DNA of 64,000 bases, from contig NZ_CP026730.1 of assembly GCF_003369795.1 (NCBI RefSeq), positions 5,075,001 through 5,139,000 of the forward strand, written 5' to 3'. Shown here one piece after another: positions 34,072-42,275 of the stretch. A model generated the notes under the pieces. It had not been told where the DNA came from, did not search any database, and saw only the letters and a program-made list of their open reading frames with translations. Both the position numbers and the translations under genes were made by a program. This DNA is from Streptomyces sp. CB09001. GTDB lineage: Bacteria > Actinomycetota > Actinomycetes > Streptomycetales > Streptomycetaceae. Numbering within the stretch: position 1 is the first letter of the stretch; every line of letters starts with the position of its first letter.

Positions 34072-34731
34072 GTGGTCGTCGCGTTGATCATCGCCTGTGA
34101 GGTCGGTTTCTGGGTGCTGCTGGCCCTCGGCCTGGGCGCCCGCTACCTGCTGGAGTGGCGGCGCACCAGCGTGGTCCTGCTGCTGTGCGAGCCCGTGCTG
34201 GAACTGGTGCTGTTCGCGGTGACGGCGTGGGACCTGAAGAACGGCGCCGAGCCCGGCTGGGAGCACGGCCTGGCCGCGCTGTACATCGGCTACACCGTCG
34301 CCTACGGCCACTACACGATCCGCTGGCTCGACGGCCACGCCGCCCACCGCCTGGGCGGGGGACCGCCGCCGGTCAAGCCCCCGCGCTACGGCATGCCCCG
34401 GGCGCGGCACGAGGGCCGGCTGTGGCTGCGCACCCTGCTGGGCGCGGCTGTGGCGTGCGCACTGCTCCAGGGCGCGGTCTGGTACGTCGGCGACGACGGC
34501 GACGTCTCGTCGCTGCGGGCCTTCCAGTGGGCGGCGGTACGAGTCCTCGGTATCCACGGCGCGGTGGCCCTCGCGTACCTGATCTGGCCGAAGAAGGCGC
34601 CGGCGGGCATGTCGGTGTCAGGGGTCGGCGACAGCGACCCCGAAGGGGCGCGGGGAACTGCGCGACCAGCCACGACGGAGCCGCAGAGGAAGGACGGCAC
34701 CGGTCCCCGGCATACCCAGCGGAGCGCCTAG
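34072..34731 (+). CDS. Membrane protein of unknown function
   Basis: 219 aa with four or five hydrophobic segments (about 5-25, 35-52, 62-82, 123-143, 155-172). It resembles actinomycete integral membrane proteins without a known role. The last 35 residues (SGVGDSDPEGARGTARPATT onward) are polar, and the DNA that codes them is a dispersed Streptomyces repeat, so the tail is probably acquired. GTG 34072 has GGGAG upstream. It is convergent with the next gene, the stops overlapping in CTAG. Confidence 0.75.
   Translation: MVVALIIACEVGFWVLLALGLGARYLLEWRRTSVVLLLCEPVLELVLFAVTAWDLKNGAEPGWEHGLAALYIGYTVAYGHYTIRWLDGHAAHRLGGGPPPVKPPRYGMPRARHEGRLWLRTLLGAAVACALLQGAVWYVGDDGDVSSLRAFQWAAVRVLGIHGAVALAYLIWPKKAPAGMSVSGVGDSDPEGARGTARPATTEPQRKDGTGPRHTQRSA
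34637..34690. repeat. Dispersed Streptomyces repeat at the 3' end of the membrane-protein gene
   Basis: Contains GGGGCGCGGGGAACTGCGCG followed by ACCAGCCACGACGGAGCCGC, a sequence I recall from many Streptomyces intergenic regions. Here it is translated. Confidence 0.65.
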
Positions 34732-35300
34732 CGTTCCCCGCCCGGCACCCACAGCACGTCGCCGACCTCCTTGTTGGCCACCCGGGCCAGGATGAACAGC
34801 AGGTCGGAGAGGCGGTTGAGGTAGGTCGCCGTCAGCGGGTTCATCGTGTCGCCGTGGGCCTCCAGCGCCGCCCAGGTGGAGCGCTCGGCCCGGCGGACCA
34901 CCGTGCACGCCTGGTGCAGCAGGGCCGCGCCGGGAGTGCCGCCGGGGAGGATGAAGGAGCGGAGCTTCTCCACCTCGGCCAGGTAGCGGTCGCAGTCCGC
35001 CTCCAGCTTGTCGACGTAGAACTGTTCGACCCGCAGCGGCGGGTACTCCGGGTTCTCCACCACCGGCGTCGACAGGTCCGCGCCCACGTCGAACAGGTCG
35101 TTCTGGACGCGGACGAGGACCTTGACGACCTCCTCGGACAGGCCGCCGAGGGCGATGGCGGTACCGATCACCGCGTTCGCCTCGTTGGCGTCGGCGTACG
35201 CGGAGATCCTGAGGTCGGTCTTGGGGACCCGGCTCATGTCGCCGAGGGCGGTGGTGCCCTTGTCGCCGGTCCGGGTGTAGATGCGTGTCAGGTTGACCAT
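34728..35300 (-). CDS. Cob(I)alamin adenosyltransferase, PduO type
   Basis: 190 aa. Transfers the adenosyl group of ATP to cob(I)alamin to make coenzyme B12. The signature RIYTRTGDKGTTALGD at the N-terminus binds ATP; the C-terminal NRLSDLLFILARVAN helix carries the conserved Arg. It would supply methylmalonyl-CoA mutase, whose helper genes mce and meaB are 20 kb away. ATG 35300. Confidence 0.93.
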   Translation of the reverse strand: MVNLTRIYTRTGDKGTTALGDMSRVPKTDLRISAYADANEANAVIGTAIALGGLSEEVVKVLVRVQNDLFDVGADLSTPVVENPEYPPLRVEQFYVDKLEADCDRYLAEVEKLRSFILPGGTPGAALLHQACTVVRRAERSTWAALEAHGDTMNPLTATYLNRLSDLLFILARVANKEVGDVLWVPGGER

Positions 35301-35423
35301 GGGGCCAGCGTAGTTGGGGCTGCCCGGCGGATCAGGTCGCGGGTGAGTGACGGTGCGTGTTCGACGCTGGTGAGCGGGGTCTGGTGCGTGCAGCCGCAAG
35401 GCGGAGGAGGGCGTCGACGCGAC

Positions 35424-35465
35424 GGGGGTCCCCCCGCGCGAGCGAAGTCGAGCGTGGGGGGAGTC
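35424..35465. repeat. Dispersed palindromic repeat, second copy
   Basis: Inverse of the copy in chiC: GGGGGTCCCCCCGCGCG, then AGCGAAGTCGAGCG, then a G run. This one is intergenic, between the adenosyltransferase and the ABC permease. Confidence 0.8.
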
Positions 35466-35537
35466 GGCAACCGACGACAACGCCGCAGATGTGCGTGCCA
35501 GATCCCGCGTCCGCGGCATGATCCGCCGGGCAGCCCC

Positions 35538-36287
35538 TTACGCGCCCGCCGTTCGGAAGACGCGGGTGCCCACCGTCACGGCCAGCGCGGTGAAGGCCAG
35601 GGCGACGAGGACGCCGTACAGCATGTGCGCCGTCGCGTAGGAGCCGACGTAGGCGTCCCGCACCGCGTCCACCAGGTAGCGGAAGGGCATCAGGTGCGAC
35701 AGCACGTCCAGCCACGCCGGGCCCAGTGTCATCGGCAGCATCAGGCCGGACAGCAGCATCGACGGCATGGTCAGAGCGTTGATCGTGGGCCCGAACTCCT
35801 GCGGGGTGCGGACCTTCATCGCCAGCGCGTACGACAGCGAGGCCAGCGAGACCGTGAGCAGCGCGACGAAGGCGAAGCCGATCAGCACGCCGGGCAGCGG
35901 CGCGCGCAGGCCCGTCACCACGGCCGCCAGCACCAGCAGCACCGCCTGGAAGGCGAAGACGGTGGCGTCCCGCAGTACCCGGCCCAGGAGCAGTGCCAGG
36001 CGGCTGACGGGCGTGACGCGCATCCGCTCGACCACTCCCTGGCCGTTCTCGATGATGATCGAGAACCCGGCGAAGGAGGCGCCGAACAGGCCGAGTTGCA
36101 GCAGCAGGCCGGGGACCAGCACCTGCCAGGAGCTGCCCCGCCCGCCGAGCGGCAGATCGGTCAGCAGCGGGCCGAAGAACAGCAGGTACAGCAGCGGCAT
36201 CAGCACGCCGAACAGCAGCGCGAAGCGGGAGCGCAGGGACTGGCGCAGATAGCGGCCGTAGACGAGGCCGGTGTCGTGGAGCAGCAT
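35538..36287 (-). CDS. ABC-2 type exporter permease (DrrB-like)
   Basis: 249 aa, six hydrophobic segments with the ABC-2 pattern (GFSIIIENGQGVVERMRVTP loop and LPMTLGPAWLDVLSHLMPFRYLVDAVR). Works with the ATPase encoded 20 nt upstream. Substrate unknown; drug or lipid export is typical. ATG 36287. Confidence 0.88.
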   Translation of the reverse strand: MLLHDTGLVYGRYLRQSLRSRFALLFGVLMPLLYLLFFGPLLTDLPLGGRGSSWQVLVPGLLLQLGLFGASFAGFSIIIENGQGVVERMRVTPVSRLALLLGRVLRDATVFAFQAVLLVLAAVVTGLRAPLPGVLIGFAFVALLTVSLASLSYALAMKVRTPQEFGPTINALTMPSMLLSGLMLPMTLGPAWLDVLSHLMPFRYLVDAVRDAYVGSYATAHMLYGVLVALAFTALAVTVGTRVFRTAGA

Positions 36288-36307
36288 CGGGTCGGTTCCC
36301 AGGGGTG

Positions 36308-37090
36308 TTAGACGGCTACGGGGGCGGCGTCGGCCGGAGCCGCGCCGCGGCCGGTGACGGCCAGGAAGGTGTCCTGGAGGGTGGCGTCGGGCGAGCCGCC
36401 GTACTCCCGCTTCAGGGCGGCGGGAGTGCCCTCGGCGACCACCGTGCCGCCGTCCACGACGACCAGCCGGTCGGAGAGGGCGTCGGCCTCGTCGAGGTAG
36501 TGGGTGGTCAGGAAGACCGTCGTGCCCTGCTCGTCGCGCAGCCGGCGGACCAGGTCCCACAGGTCGGCGCGGCTGCCCGGGTCCAGGCCGGTCGTCGGCT
36601 CGTCCAGGAAGAGCACCTTGGGGCGGTGCGTGAGCGCCATCGCGATGTCCAGCCGCCGCCGCTGCCCGCCGGAGAGCGCCCCGCACTTGCGGTCGAGCAG
36701 CTCGGTCAGGTCCAGGTCGAGGGCCAGCTCCCCGGCGCGTTCGGCGGCCCGCGCCCTGGACAGGCGGTACAGGCGGCCCTGGGTGACCAGCTCCTCCCGG
36801 ACCGTGATCTGCGGGTCCACCCCGCCCGACTGCGCCACGTACCCGCACGCCGCGCGCACCCCGGCCGGGTCGGTCGCCAGGTCGTGCCCGGCGACGGTGG
36901 CCGCGCCGCCGGTGGGGGCGAGCAGGGTGGTGAGCATCCGCAGGGTGGTGGTCTTGCCGGCGCCGTTGGGGCCAAGGAAGCCCAGGATCTCGCCCTCGCG
37001 GACGGTGAGGTCGATGCCGCGCACCGCCTCGACCGGACCGCGCTTGGTCGCGAAGGTCCGGGCCAGCCCGGCCGTACTGATGATTGCCAT
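36308..37090 (-). CDS. ABC exporter ATPase (DrrA-like)
   Basis: 260 aa. Walker A GPNGAGKTTTLRML, signature LSGGQRRRLDIAMAL, Walker B VLFLDEPTTGLDP and the H-loop TTHYLDEADALSDRL. Pairs with the following permease. It is divergent from a tetR gene with a palindrome between them, the usual layout of a repressor-controlled exporter. Confidence 0.92.
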   Translation of the reverse strand: MAIISTAGLARTFATKRGPVEAVRGIDLTVREGEILGFLGPNGAGKTTTLRMLTTLLAPTGGAATVAGHDLATDPAGVRAACGYVAQSGGVDPQITVREELVTQGRLYRLSRARAAERAGELALDLDLTELLDRKCGALSGGQRRRLDIAMALTHRPKVLFLDEPTTGLDPGSRADLWDLVRRLRDEQGTTVFLTTHYLDEADALSDRLVVVDGGTVVAEGTPAALKREYGGSPDATLQDTFLAVTGRGAAPADAAPVAV

Positions 37091-37108
37091 GCGCTCCAGA
37101 AAAACAGA

Positions 37109-37130
37109 GTCACTGAAATTTTGCAATGAC
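37109..37130. promoter_or_regulatory. Palindromic operator candidate between exporter and tetR
   Basis: A 22-bp imperfect palindrome with outer arms GTCACTG and CAATGAC and an AT-rich centre (AAATTTTG). It lies 19 nt before the exporter start and 54 nt before the tetR start. A likely TetR-family site. Confidence 0.45.
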
Positions 37131-37171
37131 ACCAAGTTTTCACTCGCCCCAGACTGTGCCGTCGGCGCGGC

Positions 37172-37177
37172 TAGGAT
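37172..37177 (+). promoter_or_regulatory. -10 box of tetR, leaderless arrangement
   Basis: TAGGAT is exactly 6 nt before ATG 37184, with no ribosome site between. Confidence 0.4.
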
Positions 37178-37183
37178 GCGGGC

Positions 37184-37825
37184 ATGGCCGAGGGACTCAG
37201 GGAACGGAAGAAGCGGCAGACCCGGCAGTACATCTCGGATGTCGCCACCGGGCTGTTCCTGGAGCGCGGCTTCGAGGCCGTGACGGTGGCGGAGGTCGCG
37301 GACGCCGCGAACGTCTCCGTCAACACCGTCTACAACTACTTCCCGGCCAAGGAGGACCTGTTCCTCGACCGGTCCAAGGGCGTGATCGACCGGCTGTCGC
37401 GCTGGGTGCGCGGACGGGGCGAGGGGGAGTCGGCCGCTCGGGCCGTGCTGCGGGAACTGCGCGAGGAGGTCGAGTCGGTTTCGCCCCGGATCGGCCTCAT
37501 GGACGGATACGCGCGCTTCATGGGAGTCATCCACTCCTCACCCGCGCTGCGTTCCCGGCTCTGGGCGATCGGCCAGGAGGTGCAGGACAACCTCGAGCGC
37601 ACCCTGCGCGAGGAGACCGGCGCCCCGGACGACGACCCCGTCCCCTCGCTGATGGCCGGTCAGATCAACTGGCTGCACGGCACGGTGATGGCCACCATCG
37701 GCCGCCGCCTGATGGCCGGCGGGAAACCCGCCGAAGTGTCCCGCGACATCCTCCTGCTGCTGGACGAGATGGAGGACCTGCTGAGCGAGAAGGTGCTCAA
37801 CTACGCCGTACGAGGCGCGCTGTGA
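37184..37825 (+). CDS. TetR-family repressor
   Basis: 213 aa. The N-terminal HTH (about 10-56) reads TVAEVADAANVSVNTVYNYF followed by PAKEDLF; the rest is a helical ligand domain. Probably represses the divergent DrrAB-like exporter and itself. Its message is probably leaderless. Confidence 0.9.
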   Translation: MAEGLRERKKRQTRQYISDVATGLFLERGFEAVTVAEVADAANVSVNTVYNYFPAKEDLFLDRSKGVIDRLSRWVRGRGEGESAARAVLRELREEVESVSPRIGLMDGYARFMGVIHSSPALRSRLWAIGQEVQDNLERTLREETGAPDDDPVPSLMAGQINWLHGTVMATIGRRLMAGGKPAEVSRDILLLLDEMEDLLSEKVLNYAVRGAL

Positions 37826-37961
37826 CACCCGCACGGCACCCCTCGGTGTGACGTCCGTCATTTGAGACGTGACGCGCGTTACTAACCGGTCACACAGCGC
37901 CTCGCGCCCGCTAATCTCCGGCCGAGAGACGAGAATCAGCGCGTATCAGGGGAGTCGCACA

Positions 37962-38810
37962 GTGGCACGGAAGCTCGCCGTCATCGGAGCCGGTCTCATG
38001 GGGTCCGGCATCGCCCAGGTCTCCGCCCAGGCGGGCTGGGAGGTCGTCCTGCGCGACGTCACCGACGAGGCGTTGCGGCGCGGCACCGACGGCATCAGGG
38101 CCTCCTACGACAAGTTCGTCGCCAAGGGCAGGCTCGACGCCGACGACGCCGAGGCCGCGCTCGGCCGCATCACCGCGACCACCGACCTGGACGCCGTCGC
38201 CGACGCGGACGTCGTCGTCGAGGCCGTCTTCGAGAAGCTGGAAGTCAAGCACGAGATCTTCCGTACCCTGGACAAGCTGGTGAAGGACGGGGCGATCCTC
38301 GCGTCCAACACCTCCGCCATCCCGATCACCAAGATCGCGGCCGTGACGCAGCGCCCCGAGCGGGTCGTCGGCACCCACTTCTTCTCGCCGGTGCCGATGA
38401 TGCAGCTGTGCGAGCTGGTGCGCGGCTACAAGACCAGCGACGAAACGCTCGCCACCGCACGCGAGTTCGCCGAGTCCACCGGCAAGACCTGCATCGTCGT
38501 CAACCGCGACGTCGCCGGATTCGTGACCACCCGGCTCATCTCCGCCCTCGTCGTCGAGGCCGCGAAGCTGTACGAGTCGGGCGTCGCCACCGCCGAGGAC
38601 ATCGACCTCGCCTGCAAGCTGGGCTTCGGCCACGCCATGGGACCGCTGGCCACCGCCGACCTGACGGGCGTCGACATCCTGCTGCACGCCACGGGCAACA
38701 TCTACACCGAGTCCCAGGACGAGAAGTTCGCCCCGCCGGAGCTGATGCGCCGGATGGTGGACGCCGGTGACATCGGCCGCAAGAGCGGGCAGGGCTTCTA
38801 CAAGCACTGA
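37962..38810 (+). CDS. 3-hydroxybutyryl-CoA/3-hydroxyacyl-CoA dehydrogenase
   Basis: 282 aa. NAD-binding GAGLMGSGIAQVSAQAG at the N-terminus, SNTSAIPITKIA, the catalytic His in GTHFFSPVPMMQL and the FVTTRLISALVVEAAKL helix. It oxidises the 3-hydroxyl of acyl-CoA or reduces acetoacetyl-CoA. Together with the thiolase at 55433 it could serve short-chain acyl-CoA turnover. GTG 37962 with GGGGAG upstream. A hairpin at 38822-38846 ends the message. Confidence 0.95.
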   Translation: MARKLAVIGAGLMGSGIAQVSAQAGWEVVLRDVTDEALRRGTDGIRASYDKFVAKGRLDADDAEAALGRITATTDLDAVADADVVVEAVFEKLEVKHEIFRTLDKLVKDGAILASNTSAIPITKIAAVTQRPERVVGTHFFSPVPMMQLCELVRGYKTSDETLATAREFAESTGKTCIVVNRDVAGFVTTRLISALVVEAAKLYESGVATAEDIDLACKLGFGHAMGPLATADLTGVDILLHATGNIYTESQDEKFAPPELMRRMVDAGDIGRKSGQGFYKH

Positions 38811-38821
38811 GGTCACATCAG

Positions 38822-38846
38822 CCCCGGCAAACGTCACACGCCGGGG
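38822..38846 (+). terminator. Terminator of the dehydrogenase gene
   Basis: CCCCGGC (38822-38828) pairs with GCCGGGG (38840-38846), 12 nt after the stop. Confidence 0.6.
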
Positions 38847-39012
38847 TGAATTCGGTATCGGTTCGCTTACAGACGGCAACCTCCGGTCGTTTCGGCCAGT
38901 CAGAGGGTGCAGTGCCTGATATCGCCGAGAGACCACAACGCGCGCAACGCAACGCCAAGACGAAGAACAAGACGAAGAAGACGACGAAGAAGACGCACGC
39001 CGGGGAGCGCAT

Positions 39013-39336
39013 ATGCACATCAGGGGCGACCACGTCGAGCTGGTCGTCGGGGGCCGCCTCGACGTCCGCAGCGCGGCGGACGCCCGTACGGTCCTGCACT
39101 CGGCCGTCGACGACGGAGTCGGCGATCTGGTGCTCGACCTGTCAGAGCTGGACTCCTGGGACGCCACCGGACTCGGCGTGATCATGGGAGCCCACCGGCG
39201 GGCCGGCCGTTGCGGCCGGCGGCTGGTGCTGCGCGGCGTGCCGCCGCAGATGCAGCGCCTGCTGGTGGCCACCCGGCTGCACCGGATCCTCGCCATCGAG
39301 GGTGGTATCGGTGTGGAGACCCTGCCCCGCGTGTAA
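39013..39336 (+). CDS. STAS-domain anti-sigma factor antagonist-like protein
   Basis: 107 aa, one STAS domain: HVELVVGGRLDVRSAADART, DLVLDLSELDSWDATGLGVI, VLRGVPPQMQRLL. In SpoIIAA-type antagonists the phosphorylated residue is Ser in D-S-S-G; here the site reads D-A-T-G, so Thr is the only candidate. ATG 39013 has GGGGAG 6 nt upstream. About 60 nt of AAGACGAAG-type purine repeats precede it (38957-38996). The STAND-like gene follows after 233 nt. Confidence 0.85.
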   Translation: MHIRGDHVELVVGGRLDVRSAADARTVLHSAVDDGVGDLVLDLSELDSWDATGLGVIMGAHRRAGRCGRRLVLRGVPPQMQRLLVATRLHRILAIEGGIGVETLPRV

Positions 39337-39569
39337 GTGAAGGTTCACACCTCCGACACACGCAATCCTCACGAGACCGTGACCTCTCGGGCCGTCCGGC
39401 ACCCCGGACTGTCGGAGATACTGGGCGAAGGTTTAGGGTCTGGCTGCCCGCTGCCTTTGCAAACCCGCCGGCGGGCCCGGACCAGAAGCGACAGCGCGGT
39501 GTGCGGCAAGGCCGGGAGGGTGGTCCCTGCCGGGGCCCTGCACACGACGCTTTTGGGGGGCTTGAACCA

Positions 39570-42194
39570 ATGGACCCGAACAACCGGGGCCCTGAGGAGT
39601 ACGGCCAGGACGGCGACCACCAGGCGCCGCGCCCGCGCCCGCACAGGGACCCCATCACCTCCGACTTCGGACAGCACGCGCCCGCGCTCGCCCGCACGGT
39701 GCAGCTGGTGTCCGGCGACTTCCTGCTCACCGTCAACCCCGTCGACGGCAGCGAGATCGAGGTCTGCCCGCCCGCGGAGCGGCCCGCCCGGCCCGAGAAG
39801 CTCACCGCGGCCGAACGCGCCGAGGCGGAGCGCGCCGCGAGGCCGCCCGTCCCGCCGGGACCGGTCCGCACCGTCCTCGGCCTGCTGGCCCGCGAGGACG
39901 AACGCGAACGTCTGGTGCGGCTGCTCGCCCGCGGCCGCTCCGTCCGCCTCACCGGCCCCGCCAGCTCCGGCCGCACCAGCCTCCTCGACCTCGTCGCCGA
40001 GGACTGCGCGGGCCTCGCACCCGACGGCGTGGTCCGGCTCAACGGCCACCACCGCACCGCCGACGACCTGCTCCACGACCTCTTCTACGCCGTCCACCGC
40101 GCGCCCCTGCACCGCCCGGACCGGGCGGAACTCCTCGGACACCTGCGCGAGGTGGGCGCGGTCGTCGTCCTGGACGACGTCGAGTTCGGCGGCACCGCCC
40201 TCGACGAACTCCTCGACGCCACCCCCGAGTGCGCCTTCCTCATCGGCGCCACCCCGGAGGCGGCCGCACCCTCCGCCGACTCGGCCGTCGAGGAGGTCTT
40301 CCTCACCGGCCTGGACCGCTCCGACGGTGTGGAGCTGCTGGAGCGCGCCGCCGGACGGACCCTCACCGAGGAGGAGGCCAACTGGGCCGGAGACCTCTGG
40401 TTCGAGTCCGAGGGCCTGCCGCTGCGCTTCGTGCAGGCCGGTGCCCTGCTGCGCCGCCGGGACCGCGAGCGGGCCGGTGCCGACGCCGTCGACGAGTTCG
40501 GCGTCTTCGCCGACGCCCGTCCCGCCGACGACACCCCCTACGACGCCGCCGAGGCCGACGACGTACCCCTGCCGTCCCTCGGCGAGGCCGCCGCGCCCGC
40601 ACCGCTGCTCGCCTCCCGGCTGAGCGCCTCCGCCCGCGCCACCCTGGAGCTCGCCGTCGCGCTCGGCGGCGAGGTGCCGCACCAGGCGCATCTGCCCGCC
40701 CTGGTCGGCGACACCCACGCGGACGCCGCCCTCGGCGAGCTGACGGACTGCGGACTGGTCTCCCCGGTCGGCTCCCGCTACCGGCTGGCCGCCGGCGTGC
40801 TCACCCAGCTGGAGAGCGCCGGATACGCCGACGCCGTACGGGAGCGGGCGACGGCCGCCGCCCAGCACTACGCCTGGTGGGCCGGGCACCCCTCGGTCAC
40901 CCCGGAGCGGGTCTGCGCGGAGGCCGACGCCGTGCTGGCCGCCCTCGCCGTGCTGGTGCCCACGACCACCCCGACCGCCGAGGACGAGGAGAGCCCGGCC
41001 GTCCAGCTGGCCCGCACCGCGGCGCCCGCGTTCGCCGCCGGGCTGCACTGGAGCGCCTGGGAACGGGCGCTGCGTTCGGGCACCGAGGCCTCCCGGCTCG
41101 CCGGTGACGTCGCCGAACAGGCCTACTTCCACCACGAACTGGGCGTCCTCGCGCTGTGCGAGGACCAGCTGGACCGGGCCCGGGCCGAGCTGGAGGCCTC
41201 CATCGGGCTGCGCGGCGCGCTCTCCGACAAGCGCGGTGCCGTGGCCGGCCGCCGCGCCCTCGCGCTGGTCGCCGACCGCACCGGCGACACGCCGGGCCTG
41301 GGCAGCGGCGCGGGCGCGTTCGCCGCGGCTGCGCCCGCCGCCGGACCCGCTGCCGTCGGCGCCGGACTCGGTCCGACGGTGGGGGAGGAGGTGCCCGACG
41401 CCCGCAACGAGGAGTCGGCATCGCCGTCCGCGGGCGTCCCCGCGCCCTTCCCGCCGCTCCAGCCGCGTCCGCAGTCCCCCACCCTCGTCACCCGCCGCGA
41501 GCCCGCCGGGGAGCCGTCCCGCACGGTCGCGGGCGGCATCAAGGGCTTCGCACGGCGCAACCTGGTGGCCGCCGGGGCGGGCGCGCTGCTCGTCGCCGTG
41601 CTCGGCACGGTGGTGACCCTGGGAGCCACGTCCGAGAACGACGGCGGCGATCCCTCCAACGAGGTCGGCGTCAACCCGTCGGCCAGTCAGGGCGTCGACG
41701 ACGGCAGCCTGGGCGCGGACCGGCCCTCGGACGACGGTCAGGGCCAGGAGACGCCCGGCCCGACCGACTCCGCCACCCCCGGCACGTCCGAGTCGCCGAC
41801 GGCCACGGAGTCGGGGGAGCCGTCGCAGGGGCCGAGCAGCACGGGCAGCGCCGACCCCGGTGACGACGAGAGTCCCGACGACCCCGACTCGCCGGACGAG
41901 CCGAGCAGGTCGCCGAGTTCGCCGACGACGAAGCCGACGTCGCCGAAGCCGACGGACACCGAGCCGACCGGCCCCGGGACGCCCACCGAGTCCGACGACA
42001 CGTCACCGACGCCCACCGAGACCGAGACGACCTCGCCGTCCACCCCGGAGACGTCCGACACCGTCAGCGGCGCCGACACGCCCCCGGCCGGCGTCTCGCA
42101 GAGCAGCACCGAGAGCACGGAGAGCGCAGCGAGCACCGACACCGGAACGGGAGCCCCGGCCGACTCGGACCCGGCAACCGGTCAGATCATCTGA
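39570..42194 (+). CDS. Membrane-anchored STAND-like NTPase with Ser/Thr/Pro-rich ectodomain
   Basis: 874 aa. Residues 1-100 are charged and proline-rich. A P-loop NTPase follows: Walker A GPASSGRTS (129-137), in which the usual Lys is Arg, and Walker B VVVLDDVEF (198-206). Next come winged-helix-like and helical repeats (about 350-600, with TPR-like ELGVLALCEDQLDRARAELE), one membrane helix (about 660-688, VAAGAGALLVAVLGTVVTLG) and an outer tail of about 185 residues made mostly of Ser, Thr, Pro, Asp and Glu. The layout suggests a signalling ATPase whose tail spans the wall. I do not know a characterised homologue. ATG 39570 sits 8-9 nt after GGGGGG. Long frames upstream of it are not supported. 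Confidence 0.8.
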   Translation: MDPNNRGPEEYGQDGDHQAPRPRPHRDPITSDFGQHAPALARTVQLVSGDFLLTVNPVDGSEIEVCPPAERPARPEKLTAAERAEAERAARPPVPPGPVRTVLGLLAREDERERLVRLLARGRSVRLTGPASSGRTSLLDLVAEDCAGLAPDGVVRLNGHHRTADDLLHDLFYAVHRAPLHRPDRAELLGHLREVGAVVVLDDVEFGGTALDELLDATPECAFLIGATPEAAAPSADSAVEEVFLTGLDRSDGVELLERAAGRTLTEEEANWAGDLWFESEGLPLRFVQAGALLRRRDRERAGADAVDEFGVFADARPADDTPYDAAEADDVPLPSLGEAAAPAPLLASRLSASARATLELAVALGGEVPHQAHLPALVGDTHADAALGELTDCGLVSPVGSRYRLAAGVLTQLESAGYADAVRERATAAAQHYAWWAGHPSVTPERVCAEADAVLAALAVLVPTTTPTAEDEESPAVQLARTAAPAFAAGLHWSAWERALRSGTEASRLAGDVAEQAYFHHELGVLALCEDQLDRARAELEASIGLRGALSDKRGAVAGRRALALVADRTGDTPGLGSGAGAFAAAAPAAGPAAVGAGLGPTVGEEVPDARNEESASPSAGVPAPFPPLQPRPQSPTLVTRREPAGEPSRTVAGGIKGFARRNLVAAGAGALLVAVLGTVVTLGATSENDGGDPSNEVGVNPSASQGVDDGSLGADRPSDDGQGQETPGPTDSATPGTSESPTATESGEPSQGPSSTGSADPGDDESPDDPDSPDEPSRSPSSPTTKPTSPKPTDTEPTGPGTPTESDDTSPTPTETETTSPSTPETSDTVSGADTPPAGVSQSSTESTESAASTDTGTGAPADSDPATGQII

Positions 42195-42220
42195 CCCCAC
42201 CGGGAAGGCGACAGCACAGG

Positions 42221-42251
42221 AGGGCCGGGTCCGCCACCCGGACCCGGCCCT
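42221..42251. terminator. Bidirectional terminator
   Basis: Perfect 12-bp stem AGGGCCGGGTCC/GGACCCGGCCCT between the convergent STAND-like gene and nucS. Confidence 0.8.
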
Positions 42252-42275
42252 CCCCACGTCGTACGTGACGTGCCC

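Noticed and set aside
34618..34908. Short frame antisense to the membrane protein and adenosyltransferase ends
   Set aside because: Covered by two real genes in other frames; no independent signals.
38907..39569. N-terminal extension of the STAND-like protein by 221 codons
   Set aside because: The extension overlaps the STAS gene in another frame and is Arg/Pro nonsense; ATG 39570 fits better.
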